From NCBI RefSeq assembly GCF_016086655.4, contig NC_052136.2, positions 50,398,492 to 50,462,491 on the forward strand: a stretch of DNA of 64,000 nt. Reading direction: 5' to 3'. The position numbers and the translations under genes are program-made. This DNA comes from Lepeophtheirus salmonis (Eukaryota; Arthropoda; Copepoda; Siphonostomatoida; Caligidae). Shown here piece by piece: positions 10,560 through 22,500 of this stretch; position 1 is the stretch's first letter; each line of letters begins with the position of its first letter. The notes beneath the pieces are model-generated. The model was not told where the DNA came from, did no database searches, and worked only from the letters and a program-made list of their open reading frames with translations.

Positions 10560-12000
10560 CATTGTATTTTTCATAAGCTTCTCCTGTAGGCTCGATGCAG
10601 TCTAACAAGGACATACATATATAACTCTGCAAGAAATCTTCATTCTTATTCTGCATCTTTTAACTTTGAAGTTTTCTCTTCAATCATTCGATAATTTTGG
10701 AAACCGCATTTGAATGTTGAAACCCCTGTTCTAATTGCACCTGCAAACAGTTTCGCACACGTTCTAGGTTAGAGATGAGTAGACTCTTCAGTGATTAATT
10801 TATACATTCATGTTCCCTCTTTTAAATTAAAAGAATTATGATTATTCCTTTAGAAAGAAAAAACATTGCTCACATTACCAACAACAAAAATATTACCTCC
10901 CGTTTTTAGTACAATGTTTTTTAAAACTTAACCTACAAACAAAAAAACAACAACTTCCAGTCTCAAATACAGAACTAATGTAAATCAAAATACAGAATAA
11001 TATCTTATGAACAAAAATCAATTACTGAACATCACCCGTAACAAATTATTTATCCATGGTGTAATATAGTTATTGTCTATAATTATATATTTATCAAATT
11101 GATTTATTTTCTTTTTTGGGATGGGTATCTAGATTATTAGGGAGAATGACAATCACAGCACAATAAATCAATTATCTTTCAAGAACAGTTATGTTGTCTT
11201 TATTATTAAATAATTCTATTCAATTGGGATGCATGAGACAGGATATTGAGTGATGAATCATAGTAAAGCAGTATTCACTGAATAATGCTTTTGTTTTTAT
11301 AACTTATATGCTCGAAAGATTGGAGACAGCTGAAATACTATTTGACCGATTTTTACTTCTATACCAGTGCAGATTGAACTTCTTTAAAGAACTGAATTAC
11401 TTCGGTCCAATAAAGATCATAACGACCTCCAACCCAAACCCAACACTACAAATTATTAACATTAAAAGTACTAACATTTTTTTTTTTTATTGTGTGTAGA
11501 GTACGGCTGATTCACACTGGAAAATGCAGCCCATTCCAAAAGCTCTTGAGTTTTGATTTAATGAACTTTTTTTTTTTCAATCAATCGAATCAAATTGTTT
11601 TGGTTGATTTGTAGTCATTACATTAATGTGTTTATCAGATCTTCCGAACAAAATTTTATTCGCCCCAGACAAGCTGTCCATGCCTTATCTTAGAATTAAA
11701 TAAGACGTTGGCTGCCACACAAAGTACTTTTATCCGTGAGATATCTTTAATCCGCCTGATAACAAAAGTTCCTAAATTTAATGGATTTTCTATCTCCATT
11801 TTGTATTTCAATAACAACTTATATCTCGTTGAAACCTAAACTCACGTTATTGAAATTATTGTAGAGTTGAAGGATTTGCTTTTTCTTGATGTGTTATATT
11901 CATACAAGTGCTTTTAGTATATTTATTGATATATAACAGTACAAAATGGATTGAATATTTTGTAGAATGATAAGAAATGTGGATGTTGCAATCATTATAT
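10560..12000. other. AT-rich DNA, nothing recognised
   Basis: Open frames do not exceed 63 codons. No domain, repeat array or terminal-repeat pair was seen. Confidence 0.5.
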
Positions 12001-12020
12001 GATTCACCTTATTAAAAGCG

Positions 12021-12043
12021 ATATATGTATATATATATATATT
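12021..12043 (+). repeat. TA-rich microsatellite
   Basis: A short TATATGTATATATATATATA run; simple-sequence DNA with no further information. Confidence 0.7.
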
Positions 12044-12181
12044 CGAAAGGAAATACTTTTTTGTTTATTCATAGTTTAAGTAATCAAATTAATATCAAAT
12101 ATTAGGGGAATTAATGAGTTAAAATTAACATGGTCAGGATTATCCGATTTAGATGGTTCGAAACAGTTTATTAGCTAATCT

Positions 12182-12403
12182 TCATTTTCTGGGCAATGGA
12201 GTAAGTTTTATTTCTATTATTTTATCAATATTTTTGACGTCCATATTATCATTGGTACCACTGTTGCATTGTACTGTTTTTGGTCCATAAACAGCAGATT
12301 TTTTTGGCCCCATAATCCACCTTTTCACCTTGGTCGTAGTGATACCGAAGATTGTATCAATTTCTTGTTTTTTACTTTCATTTCGGAGGTCTATAAAACA
12401 CAA
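12182..12403 (-). pseudogene. Possible mariner transposase N-terminal remnant
   Basis: The minus-strand frame ends with NDNMDVKNIDKIIEIKLT. The segment NMDV.N.DKI..I resembles the start of the second helix-turn-helix in the mariner remnant at 61.7 kb (GNMDVENFDKIKAIVELD). The preceding part (VKRWIMGPKKSAVYGPKTVQ) is not clearly transposase. The match is short, so the call is tentative. Confidence 0.35.
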
Positions 12404-12629
12404 CTGCCATCCTCAAACATGGAACTGTATATTAACTATTTTAAGAGTATGCACACCCTTTAGACATCCTTTTGGATGTTTATTTAATAAAATATTTTAA
12501 TCATGAGATATAATTCACTAAAAACATATAACAAAAAACACTCATAACTTTTTTCTTAATATATCCTTTCTAAATAAAATAAAAAATCAATTTGTGGAGA
12601 AAAGAGAAAAAAACCAGTTGTTTTTGGGA

Positions 12630-12985
12630 ATGGGGAAGTAAAGGGCCATTCTCAGGTATCCCTCTCATATTCTCCATTGGGATTATCGCCCGTCCTATGT
12701 CCTCGGCATCGAATGTTAATGCAAATAATACAAGGCCTTAAAGTCTTGCTTTTCCCTCATCAGTTACTTCTTATCCTGGGGCTTCAAGATAAAGACGACA
12801 AACTTCTTCATTCGATGATTACTCAGCTGCACTCAGTGGCACTTTTTTTTCACCGTCTTTATTGACAGTTTAGTCTACGAACCGCTGCAATTTTCATCCG
12901 GAGGATGATAGTAATGATAACATTGACAATGAAATCACTCAGATCATCATTAAATTTGAAGAAAACCATATGTTTTGACTTACAA
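12630..12985 (+). pseudogene. Decayed coding-like region, Ser/Pro/Thr-rich
   Basis: Composition is less AT-rich than the surroundings. One frame reads GIIARPMSSASNVNANNTRP, stop, SLAFPSSVTSYPGASR, stop, RRQTSSFDDYSAALSGTFFS, stop, then RCNFHPEDDSNDNIDNEITQ and IIIKFEENHMF. It looks like a disordered, low-complexity protein segment with three in-frame stops. No domain is recognised. It could be a pseudogene or a transposon-borne protein remnant. A CAG at 12867-12869 just before the last segment could act as a splice acceptor, but this is speculative. Confidence 0.35.
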
Positions 12986-12989
12986 CCAG

Positions 12990-13855
12990 ATCAATAACTC
13001 GATCCTAGTATGTTTGGTTAGATACATAAATACTACATTAAATATATTTTTCCGTTATTTATTTGTTTCCTCAAAAAATATATAACTATGTAACAAACAA
13101 AAAAAACAATTATAGTGAGTTAATTATCGCACACGACACACATACAGAAGATAAGAAAGAATGTGCCTTGATTAATTTATTATCGTATTTATTAGTATTC
13201 ATCATTTTAATTACATCAAATCTATTTTGACAAACTTGTTTTCATTTTGAATAAAAGAAACCAAAAATTAAAAAACTAACAATTTATAATCATAAAAATA
13301 TATCTATATCAATATAATTTATTATATTACATAAATTAAGTAAATTTCTAATATTAGTATAATAACAAATAAAGTAAAGGACCATGTATGTCCACGTATA
13401 AGGAGGTGGAAAAATCACGTGGTTTATAAATAACCCTTAAATATATTTTCTTAAGATAAATTACTTTATTTTTTTACAACACGTACAAAAAAACTTTAGT
13501 GGTTACAAACACGCTTTTTCTTACAACTCTACATATAATAAATTTATAAAACGTTATTGTAGATATACAACTACAATATGGCTTGGATTACTTCATGTGA
13601 TTGTTGCTTATTCATCATAGAGCTCTGATAATCTTGTAGGATTATATATGAATGTACATTAGACCGTTCCGTCTTTGGCTTAATATCTTTCTCCCTCTTC
13701 ACAAATAAATTTTATGCTGAAGACAATAAAAAAACTGACATTTGGTGAATTTGAGAACTCTCCATATATTTTCGGCGTTGTACGGACCATTTTAAGTATT
13801 AGCAAGTTGCCAAATGCAGTTTTTTGATTTTCCCCAACAGGACAGGTATTTGTGT
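12990..13855. other. AT-rich DNA, nothing recognised
   Basis: At 13385-13440 there is an ACCATGTA.GTCCACGT motif that also appears (as ACCATGTAAATCCACGTG) near 19536, probably a shared short repeat. Nothing else stands out. Confidence 0.45.
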
Positions 13856-13859
13856 AAGG

Positions 13860-15070
13860 TGGAACACAAGTTCTAAAAATTAAATATTTTCTGATTAAAA
13901 TACCAACATGAAGCCTAAAATTCTTGTTAGGCCTCACACTTTTCCCAATAACTTTCTTGGGTGTTCGCAACAGAAGAGGTGGGAAAAAGTATCAAAAATG
14001 ATAAATTTCTACCCTAAAATCCCATTTTTTTTCATAAAAATAAACTATACTACGCCAAAAATATACTTAAGAAGTCTCAAGTTTTGTAACAAGCGGTTTT
14101 TGATTGTCTCTAAATGAAAAGTTATGACAAGAAGTAATTCTATGAAAACAGTTCTCAACATAAAAATTAATTATGTTGAATGAAAAATGTCCTAAAAATG
14201 ATTAGTCCTAACACAAAAAATACAATTTTTTTGATTAAATACCCAGAACTAAGCCAAACAAGGCCTAAAAAATTATAAACATTACGAAGTCACTTTTTTA
14301 ATAGTCTCCAGTAGAAAATATATTCTTATAGATTGGAAAAGAGTTTAGAATATGAACAATTTCGACCCAAAAACTCAATTTTTCAAATATAAATGGTCAA
14401 TACCGCCCTAAGAAAGGCTTAAACCCCCACAAACAAGATAAAATCATATTTTAAAAGTATCAAGCGAAAATATATACATGTAAAGTCGGACAAGACTTTT
14501 CAAACTGAAAGTTTCGACACAAAAATTCCCTTTTTTTTAAAAAATAAATGCTCAGTACTAAGCCGAAAAGATCTGATATGCCTTAGATTACCCAAAGCCT
14601 GTTTTTCGAGAAGCATTGCCGGAAAAGTCGGAAAAAGTCTCGAAAATAATCTATTTGGACCTAAGAATCCCATATTTTCGTTTCTAAAATGGCCTGTAAT
14701 AAGCCAAAGAAGGCCTCAGACGCTACAAAAATGCTGGAGTCACTATTTGAAAAGTCTCCGACAGAAAATATATTCGCATTGAGTGGAGAAAGAGTTCTCA
14801 AAATAACCAAGTTCGACACAAAAATAAAAAATAAATGAAATGGTCTGTATTAACCCGAAAATACGTGATATGCATCACACTTTGCTAAATCCTCAGAATC
14901 TCTACCGAAAAAGTTGGAAAAAAGTCTTAAAATAATCCATTTTCACCCAAAAAAAACCATATTTTTCAAATTTAAATGGCCAGTACATTGCCAAAAATGT
15001 TTCAAAAGGTCATTTTGTGTATATTCCTGCCCCAAAAGGCATTTGTGTTACGGGAAAAAATATCAACATG
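13860..15070 (+). repeat. Degenerate tandem satellite, ~145-bp monomer
   Basis: A landmark of the form AATGGCC.GTA.TAAGCCAAA..AGGCC recurs at about 13908, 14043, 14243, 14396, 14549, 14693, 14842 and 14978, giving spacings of 135, 200, 153, 153, 144, 149 and 136 bases. Each unit also holds AAAGTC.GGA.AAAGTCTC, AAATATATTC and TTCGAC.CAAAAA blocks. Units at 14243 and 14693 match each other best, as do those at 14549 and 14842, which indicates at least two monomer types. The repeats are old and the open frames inside are incidental. Confidence 0.8.
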
Positions 15071-15079
15071 AAGACGGGA

Positions 15080-17030
15080 CAGTCTAACATACTCATATAA
15101 ATATATTCAAAATATACTTTATAAATGTATGTTCATGCTTACATGGGCCAAAAATATAGTAAAAACGACAAAGGCTTTCTATCTTTCCTTCCTTCCTTGT
15201 AAAGGGCAGCAACATCTTAACGAACATACATACGTACACATCCCTAACATGAATACATTTCTCTTCCTCTAAAGATCTAAGGAAAAAAAGATAGACCATG
15301 AAAGAAGAAAACAAAACAAATACATAAGCAAAATTTATTCTTTATTACTCTTTTTTCCCTCTTGTTCTTTTTTTTTATAATTATGCTTATCTCAAAAATA
15401 TTATTGTTACTCTTAATATGAACATTGAACGTCTTGTCTATTAATTATTATTGGAGATCAGTTCTATTAAACCCTGTTTTTCAAGTGATAAGACAAAATA
15501 ATAATAAAATTCCTTTTCGTATATGAACTGGGATATTATCCACCCCGAGATTTATAAAATGCTTCTTATTGCTTTGATTCTACATTTATTGCAAATAGAA
15601 TTTTTAGGGTCCTGAAAAATTAAATCTGATTATATGCAATTCTTTTATATCTATAATGTCTTCAGTTTAAAATGTATTTATATATTTAGACATAACTATG
15701 TCTAAATATTGATTTTCAAAAGTTAGTACGGATCAGTGATGATTCGGGGTCTATAAGACATTTCATAGTATATAACTATTTTTTTTCTATAGATGTAATC
15801 ATTTTTATTGATATACTAAGAAAGGTTCGTGTGGCTCGATAATAGATTAAGTTTAACTACAAAAACAAAAATGAATAGTTCGCTTGAAGTTAATCACAGG
15901 AGGACAAAAAACTTCAGCAATAATTTTATACATTAAAGTATTTAATACTTTATCATGAATGAGTAAAAAAAAAATCAGGAAATTTTAGAGCTTCTTGATA
16001 GTTTTAGAAGTTGACACAAAACTTTTGGATGTTAAGGAAGACTAAATAGAGGCAATGGAAAAAGTTGATTCGTTCCACGTATGATCTTCCTCAAGGAGAA
16101 GTGGCACTCATTAAAGAATATAGTGGGTGAATGACGAGTGACGATTCACAACTTCAATGTCTTCTACAAGTCGCTGCAGACCATCTAAGTATCTTCCCCA
16201 ACACCAATAGGAAAATACTTTGCAAAAGTCATAAGTATTTGAATAAAACTTACAATTAGAAATTATTTATATCGATGAAATCATAAGAAAAAATAAATAT
16301 CCTGGTTTGAAAATAAATTTACATAAATAATTTAAACTGAATTAATCTTGTGTCTAAATATGGAAATATAAATAAAGTAATTATTTGTTTATTTATTTGA
16401 AATATCATTAAGAAAAAAAAAAGTATTCAATTTCTTTAAGCCTAACATTTTTGTTACTTAGATTTTTTATACTGGTTTCATGTGTTAAAGTTGAAATGAA
16501 ATGGTCAATTTCTGTGAAAAGGTCATTAAAAGGTCACAAAGGCCATAATTATTAAAAGTTTCAGTATTGTAATGGATCTCAATGTGATTTAAACGTAATA
16601 GCATATTTTCATGTTGATCAGCTAATTATTAGGGTTACAATATGCAAAGGAGAAAAAAAAAGGGTAATAAGCTAAATTTCAATCAACTTCAATTGACGTT
16701 ATTTTGAACATATAAAAATTATTTTCGTTGAAATAGTTATTCAATATATTTTACTGTGAATTTATATAGCTCAATTTATTGTTTTTACAAAAAGCTATAA
16801 TCTGAAGTATATGGACAGTATTCAAGAAAATATTCCGTTTTTTCTTTAAGCGTGTACATTTTCAAAATTTTAGGACTGTTGAGCTACATTTAAATATTTT
16901 TCAAAACTGTTCAAATTTTCCTTAAATGGTGTTTGTACTATTAGGAACCATTTTTTAACCTAAGCTATTTACTTTTCAAAAAATTGATTTTTTTGTGACA
17001 CTAATACACAACTCACCATAAGGGCAGCAG
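15080..17030. other. AT-rich DNA, nothing firmly recognised
   Basis: No clear gene. Around 16000-16210 the composition is more balanced and could be a further transposon remnant, but no motif is convincing. Confidence 0.45.
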
Positions 17031-17039
17031 GAAGGACAG

Positions 17040-17555
17040 TTTACCTTGTTAAAGCGTAATTCGAGTGAGGGGAAGTACTATACAACGACCCTAGAAATGG
17101 TTGACCTCGGGTTATCGCCTCTGTTTTCAAGAGGAGGACCAAGGCCCTGGCGAATACCGCTTGAATGCAGCTGATCCCATAACCATGCTCAAGGAGGAGG
17201 TGTTGCCATGGATTCAGTAGGTTATTGGGGACTGCATCTTAATCATCCAGAAGGATGTCCCGCACCCATATCTTATGTACGACACAAATATGATTGGAAC
17301 GATGGGTTCTGGTGAAAGAAGATTTGGTATCCCTCTGTCCGGATCTGAACCCCTTGGAGTAAATAATTTGGGTGTAAATTGAGGAGAGGCCTGCAAGAAT
17401 TGGCACATGTTTATGGTGGAGCTGAGGACAGACATTGACACGGCATGGGAGGCGATGCCTCCTGACTATGTCAGAACGGTATGCCATGTAGGTAGAAGGT
17501 AATTTCCGCATGAAGTGGCTGATTTGAGTCATAAAGATGAAGAATATATGTTTAT
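17040..17555 (+). pseudogene. Mariner-type transposase, catalytic half, decayed
   Basis: In shifting plus-strand frames: EYRLNAADPITMLKEEVLPW and IQ (the strand before the second Asp), VIGDCILIIQKDVPHPYLMY (site of QDGAPCH; here QKDVPHP), VSLCPDLNPLE..IIWV (third Asp in CPDLNPLE, preserved), and WHMFMVELRTDIDTAWEAMP then PDYVRTVCHVGRR (C-terminal helices). At least two frameshifts and several stops. Minus-strand open frames over the same bases are shadows. No end repeats were found. Confidence 0.8.
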
Positions 17556-17559
17556 CAAA

Positions 17560-18575
17560 AAACTACTGTGAGCAGTAGCACATACTCTTTCCTTCAGACC
17601 CACCTAGATAGAGTAGTTGTTTGAGTTATAGTTCAAATCAGGAGGGTGGCTACTTAATTAAGTCCCAAATGTCTAGTAATTTGCCTTCAGGTAGGTCTGG
17701 GTCTTCGTGTTGGCTTGGTTTTGAGAGAAAACAAAATGTCACTCCATTGTACTAATTTTCGTTTTTTTATTTTTAAATAAGGAATCAAATCATAGTTTTC
17801 AGAGGCTTTGAAATTAATGGGCATATAAATTTCCAATTAATCAAAATTTAAATTAAGTGTGCTACTAGATAACTTCAACCCTGTAGAATACAAAGATTGT
17901 CAAACTCAGTAGTTTTGGGACCTTGAATCCTGACACAAATTTGATTAAAACCCATATAAAGACAATTACCAATGTATATCTCTAAAATCGTTCTCTTCCG
18001 ATAAATAAGTAATACATTTTTATCCTTATAAATGTCGATATTTCAAGTACATTAAAATAAAATAAAGGAGCCGTGTGAGATATTTATAATCTTTTTATTT
18101 CTCTTGCTATTTCATTCCTATTTTCTATTTAGTTAAATTGAGATCTGTCAATCAGAGTCAATCATATGTACTAGGGTGGTTTGTTTTCCAACTTTTATCT
18201 TATTTTGATAAAGGGTTGTTCGGAAATGTGGTGGGCATATGGCTAAATAAATAAGCTAAAGGGACATTCACAAAACCGCGGGGCCTCTTTGGAGGAGATT
18301 ATGTAAGGAATAAACAACGTTGTTCCACGTTGGTGAGGGAAAGAGGAGTAACTTAAAATTAAGTAAAACCCGACTAATTTGCCAAAATTGTATAAATCAC
18401 GTCATAGTGAACAAAACTGAAAAAAAAAGGATCCAAAAGTATCAAAATATCATTTTAGAAAGTAATATAAATATTTATTTTCGAAAAAACTCATATGAGG
18501 AAATTAGTTCACAATGGGTAGAAGAAGAATTTAAAAATAATGAAGTAACGTGTATAGGTTACCCATGAAAAATGT
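17560..18575. other. AT-rich DNA, nothing firmly recognised
   Basis: An 82-codon plus-strand frame at 18320-18568 (containing SYEEISSQWVEEEFKNNEVT) is charged and protein-like but has no known domain and no supporting signals. Confidence 0.4.
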
Positions 18576-18583
18576 GATAACTC

Positions 18584-19265
18584 CAGGGCTGTTGAAGTCG
18601 GGCATTTTATGCACTTTAACTCCAGTATTTTGAGTATCAGCCATTCTGACTCCGACTCCTGTATACAATTTTTTAATAACTCATTTGAGTCTAGAGACTA
18701 AAACCATCAATCTAATTTTTAGCTATAGATATTTATTAGTTATATGTAGTAAATAATTGTGCCAAAATCTATTCATTCTAATACATTCATAAGCTTCTGA
18801 ACATAATTTATACAAACGTAATATAGGAACAACAATACAAACAACCTCTCATTGCAATGTTACGCATTTTTCTGTTAAAATTGACCAATCACAAGACTAA
18901 GTAATGAACTAGCATGGCTAATGGCTATGCTCTACCCAATATAATAATTTAGACTTTACAAGTGTTTGGGAATTGTGATTGTAAAGACCATAGATCACTT
19001 TTGAAATTAGAAAAGTAAACTTTGAAATGAGTTAATTTTCATTAAGTTTCATTAATTAACAGAATTAACTACTTTTAACTTATAACCATTTAGAAAAAAA
19101 AACTCTTCAAACCCTCAGTGTAAGCCATAAATTAACAATAATTTTTAATTACATAAATAATAAAAAAATTTCTAGATTCAGTGGGAGTTGGAACAAATTT
19201 TCCAATTTCCACCTCCGTCTCCACCAAAAAAAGACACCGACTCTAACTTCGACTTCACAGCCCTG
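18584..19265. mobile_element. hAT-like non-autonomous element (MITE-like)
   Basis: The left end reads CAGGGCTGTTGAAGTCG and the right end, reverse-complemented, CAGGGCTGTGAAGTCGAAG, an inverted pair differing by one inserted base. Flanks are GATAACTC (18576-18583) and GCTAACTC (19266-19273), an 8-bp direct repeat with one mismatch, as expected for hAT superfamily insertion. Subterminal CTCCGACTCC-like motifs (for example near 18650 and 19210) resemble the GACTCCGACTCC-rich subterminal regions of widespread hAT-type repeats. No transposase frame is present in the 682 bp, so it would need a transposase in trans. Confidence 0.8.
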
Positions 19266-19429
19266 GCTAACTCACCGTCCTTAAGACGAATCAGTAAAAA
19301 CATATTTTTGAGTCGTCTTTGACATGACAAAAATCCTTTCCTAGCAAATATTTTTCGTCTAATCCCACCTCACCACAAAATCAACATTAGCAAAAGCACA
19401 TATTATAACTGCTTACATCTACATAAATG

Positions 19430-20030
19430 CTAAGGTGGCATATATGACGTCCTATGAAACAGTGCCCAAAAATTTGAAAAGGGATCAGCCTCCGCATGTT
19501 AGGTAAAACACGTGGGTAGGAGGGGGTGAAAAAACGAACCATGTAAATCCACGTGATGTTGGAGTGAAAATTATGTGAAAAAACAACTTAAGTCTACTTG
19601 GGGGTAGGAAGATTAACTTAAAACCACGTATTCCTTAATTTGTTGAAATGAATACAAAAAAAGTAATATAAGTCGCAATTGGGAGAGGGAAGGTTAACAT
19701 AAAGCCACTTAGCATTAGATAATATGTCTAGGGGCATAAATAACGTCAAGAGGGAAAGTTAGAGGAAAAAAGAACATAATTTTCACTCCAACATCAACTT
19801 TTTTCTTGTTTGAAAAACCATATTTTTTTAGATAAGTATTTTTGGAAATAAAAAGAAATATTTACCTTCTTAGAAAAAAAAGTAATAGGATGAAATTATT
19901 TTTAAAACACCCACTAAAAGGCTTTTAATTTGTTAGGGGGGGGGGGTAATTAAAAACCACTAGGACATGAATAATATGGCAATTTGGTATATATGACGTC
20001 ATATCGGAAAAAGGGAAAAAAATTAAAAAA
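19430..20030 (+). repeat. Degenerate repeat block with TGACGTCA palindromes
   Basis: Units share TTGGGGGTAGGAAGATTAAC-like sequence, AACTTAAAACCACTTAG, ATAATATGGCA and ATATATGACGTC. Copies or parts begin near 19435, 19588, 19668 and 19925. An 11-base G run at about 19936-19946 lies in the last one. The TGACGTCA-type palindrome occurs in the first and last unit (19445 and 19991). The identity of the family is unknown. Confidence 0.5.
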
Positions 20031-20039
20031 GAAAGAATT

Positions 20040-20600
20040 ATCATTTTTCGTTTCTAATAAAATAAATCCCAAAAAGGCAACAAGAAGTACTTTCAAAAAA
20101 TTTAATTTTAGACAGAAATTTTTGCGAGAAAGGGGTGGGTAACTCCTAAGCAAAATGTCATTGCGACGATGCCATTCTGATTAAAAGTCATATTATGGAG
20201 CAAAAAGAGAAAATAACATGAAAATTATATTGATTTGCGTATAGCACGATTTTTTTTTTCTTTGCATTTTCAGAAAGTAAAGATAAAATTAAGTTTTAAA
20301 AAAACCTTATATTTGTACTTTTGATAGATAAAAAGAATGTCAACCAAAAGGATTTATTGCAAAGTACAGAGTAATGCTTTAATTCAATCTTTATTGACTA
20401 AATAAATAGTGTTTTTTAAACTTTGATTAAGCTCTGCGAACAAAAAACAACGTTATACAAAAATGAAATTTTGAACAGGCTATTTTGTAGTTACATCTTA
20501 ATCAAAACTCGATCAATTTCAAATAAGAAGACGCCTAAATATTTACCATATGTACTAATGTATGGAGAAAAAATAAGAATAAAGTATTTTTCAGTTTTTT
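20040..20600. other. AT-rich DNA upstream of a likely exon
   Basis: No motif, except that the last 20 bases form the polypyrimidine tract of the splice acceptor described for the next feature. Confidence 0.45.
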
Positions 20601-20604
20601 TCAG

Positions 20605-20837
20605 AGTCTCGGAAACAACGTTTCTTCATGTCTCCAACGACATCAAGTCTCCGCAATATTCCTTCCACATCCAAGGGAGGTCGTGGAGGAGGAGCTAGTA
20701 GTCGTGTTCGTCATCCCTCAGCCGATCGACATCAAAGGAGCAATGGAAAGCAAATCAATGGCAGCGCTGATGCTAGAGGGAGATCTTCAATGGAAGTCGG
20801 ACTTTCAACTCCAATTCCGCTCGTTCAGTCCTCAGAT
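20605..20837 (+). CDS. Likely internal coding exon of an unidentified host gene
   Basis: A TTTTTTTCAG acceptor ends at 20604 and a GAT|GTAAGTAG donor begins at 20838. The 233-bp exon starts with two bases of a split codon and is then open throughout: SRKQRFFMSPTTSSLRNIPS, a Gly/Arg/Ser-rich part with GGRGGGASSRVRHPSADRHQ, and SMEVGLSTPIPLVQSSD at the donor. It is much richer in G/C than its surroundings and has no transposon motif. The protein segment looks disordered and basic, typical of regulatory proteins, but I do not recognise the gene. An alternative is a first exon beginning at the ATG at 20628. No partner exon could be identified. Confidence 0.6.
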
Positions 20838-20844
20838 GTAAGTA

Positions 20845-21335
20845 GTTGTAATAATAATTTTTGGTAGTGTCAATTTCGTCGTCAAGCAGGATTAGACGAA
20901 ATATATATTTCAGTAAGGTTTTTTCATCTCTACAACGAGACAAAAGAATTTTTTTTTTGACTGAACCATTTGACTAACGGTGGGGTACTACATTTATCAT
21001 GTTATTTATCTTTCCATACTTAATATTTTTCTGTGAAATCTATTTAACCAAATTTTACAAATGTGTGTCAAGATCAGCCCATGAGCTTCCAGAACTGTTC
21101 GAAGGGAGTGAAATTTGTGTAGATATTTCCAACCTTTCACTCATGAATTGACCAATTCAGAGATTTCATTGCACAGGTCACAACAAAAATAATAAACCAT
21201 TTACAATATCTGATGAAAAGCGACTTCCATAGTAGTTTCCAATTTTTCACAGTATGAGTGCACTTAGATTACTACCACTTCTTGCTACTGCACTATTTAC
21301 AAAATATGACAAATATCATGTAATTTAATTAAATA
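20845..21335. other. Probable intron or intergenic DNA, nothing recognised
   Basis: If the preceding exon is real this would be its downstream intron. No further exon was identified. Confidence 0.4.
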
Positions 21336-21339
21336 TATA

Positions 21340-22500
21340 GAAAAATGACGAACTTGATAAATAAAAATTGATATTTTGAAGATTTCTAGAGAGTGTACTG
21401 AAAAAGCTGCAGGGTGCGGAGTTTGAGAATGTGGCAAAAATCTGACGAAACGAAACTAAATGTGACAAAATATAAGATGGAACTATATTTTAGATTACGA
21501 AGACTTGACAATATCTGACAAAATGAGAAAAAAAGGAACTCTTACAAAACGTAACTTAACAAAGGTGAGACAAAATCTGACACGACAAAATGTTACATAA
21601 CAAAGACGAGACAAAATGTAAATAGAATATGACGATACGAAATATGACGAGCCACAAATAAGACGAAACGCAAGAAAACGTACTCGAGATGAAATGCTAG
21701 ATAACGAATACTAGGCGAAATCTTACGAGATGAAACGTAAGATGAGGCGAAATCAACAGTACAAAGACTTGACAAAATTTGTCAAATTAAGAAGAAAGGA
21801 AGGCTATAGCGAACAAAAGAAGACGATACGGAACCCGCGAAAAAGACAGCAAATGCTACGAGACAAAATGAGAATAGACTAAGACGTTACAAAATCAAAA
21901 TATGCAAAGATGCAACGAAACGCAAGAAAAAATATAAATTTTTACAAGATGATACGTTTCGCAAAAAATGAGTAGAAATATTAATAGATAAAATTATATT
22001 TGACCAAGTGATAGACAAGACAAAATCTGTAGATTCGAATACTTGTAAAAATTTGTCAAAATGAGAAAGAAGGAAGACGACATGAAACGAAACAAAGACG
22101 AAACAAACCCCAACAAAACGAATGCAAGACGAAATTTGACGGTATGAGACTAAACAAAAACATTACAAAATCTAACGAAACAAAGATGACAAAATATGCA
22201 AGAAACGAGACAAAATATTACTTTGTTAAAACAAATGTTACAAAACGTAAAGTTAGTCAAAATCTCAAATTTTGACTAACTTGAAGAAATTTGAAGAATC
22301 GAAAGCTTTATGAAATCTGTCGAAATGAAAAGCACCAATGAAAATACGAACTACCACAAAAGAAAATGAGATAAAATGTGCTGAAATATGAAAAAACGAA
22401 GATGAGACAAAATGCAGAAAATACAAAGACAATATGAAATGAGACGAAAAAAAGTCGATACATAATGTGAGAAACAAGATAAATTGAAACATTGATGACA
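21340..22500 (+). repeat. Degenerate GACAAAAT/GACGAAAC-type satellite
   Basis: For about 1.1 kb the plus strand is dominated by variants of GACAAAAT, GACGAAAC and AGACGAAAT at intervals of about 15-17 bases, interrupted by less regular sequence. T is depleted on this strand, giving a strong purine skew. Consecutive units such as GACAAAATCTGACAC and GACAAAATGTTACATA show the underlying period. The reverse-strand open frames (for example 22265-22501) are products of this skew. Confidence 0.75.

Noticed and set aside
16000..16210. Possible mariner C-terminal remnant
   Set aside because: Protein-like words appear in three frames but no conserved motif can be lined up.
17214..17532. Two minus-strand open frames of 75 and 97 codons
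   Set aside because: They are antisense to the plus-strand mariner remnant, whose motifs (PDLNPLE, RTDIDTAWEAM) are clear; the minus frames have none.
18320..18568. 82-codon charged frame as a small gene
   Set aside because: No homology that I recognise, no regulatory or splice evidence, and length within chance expectation.
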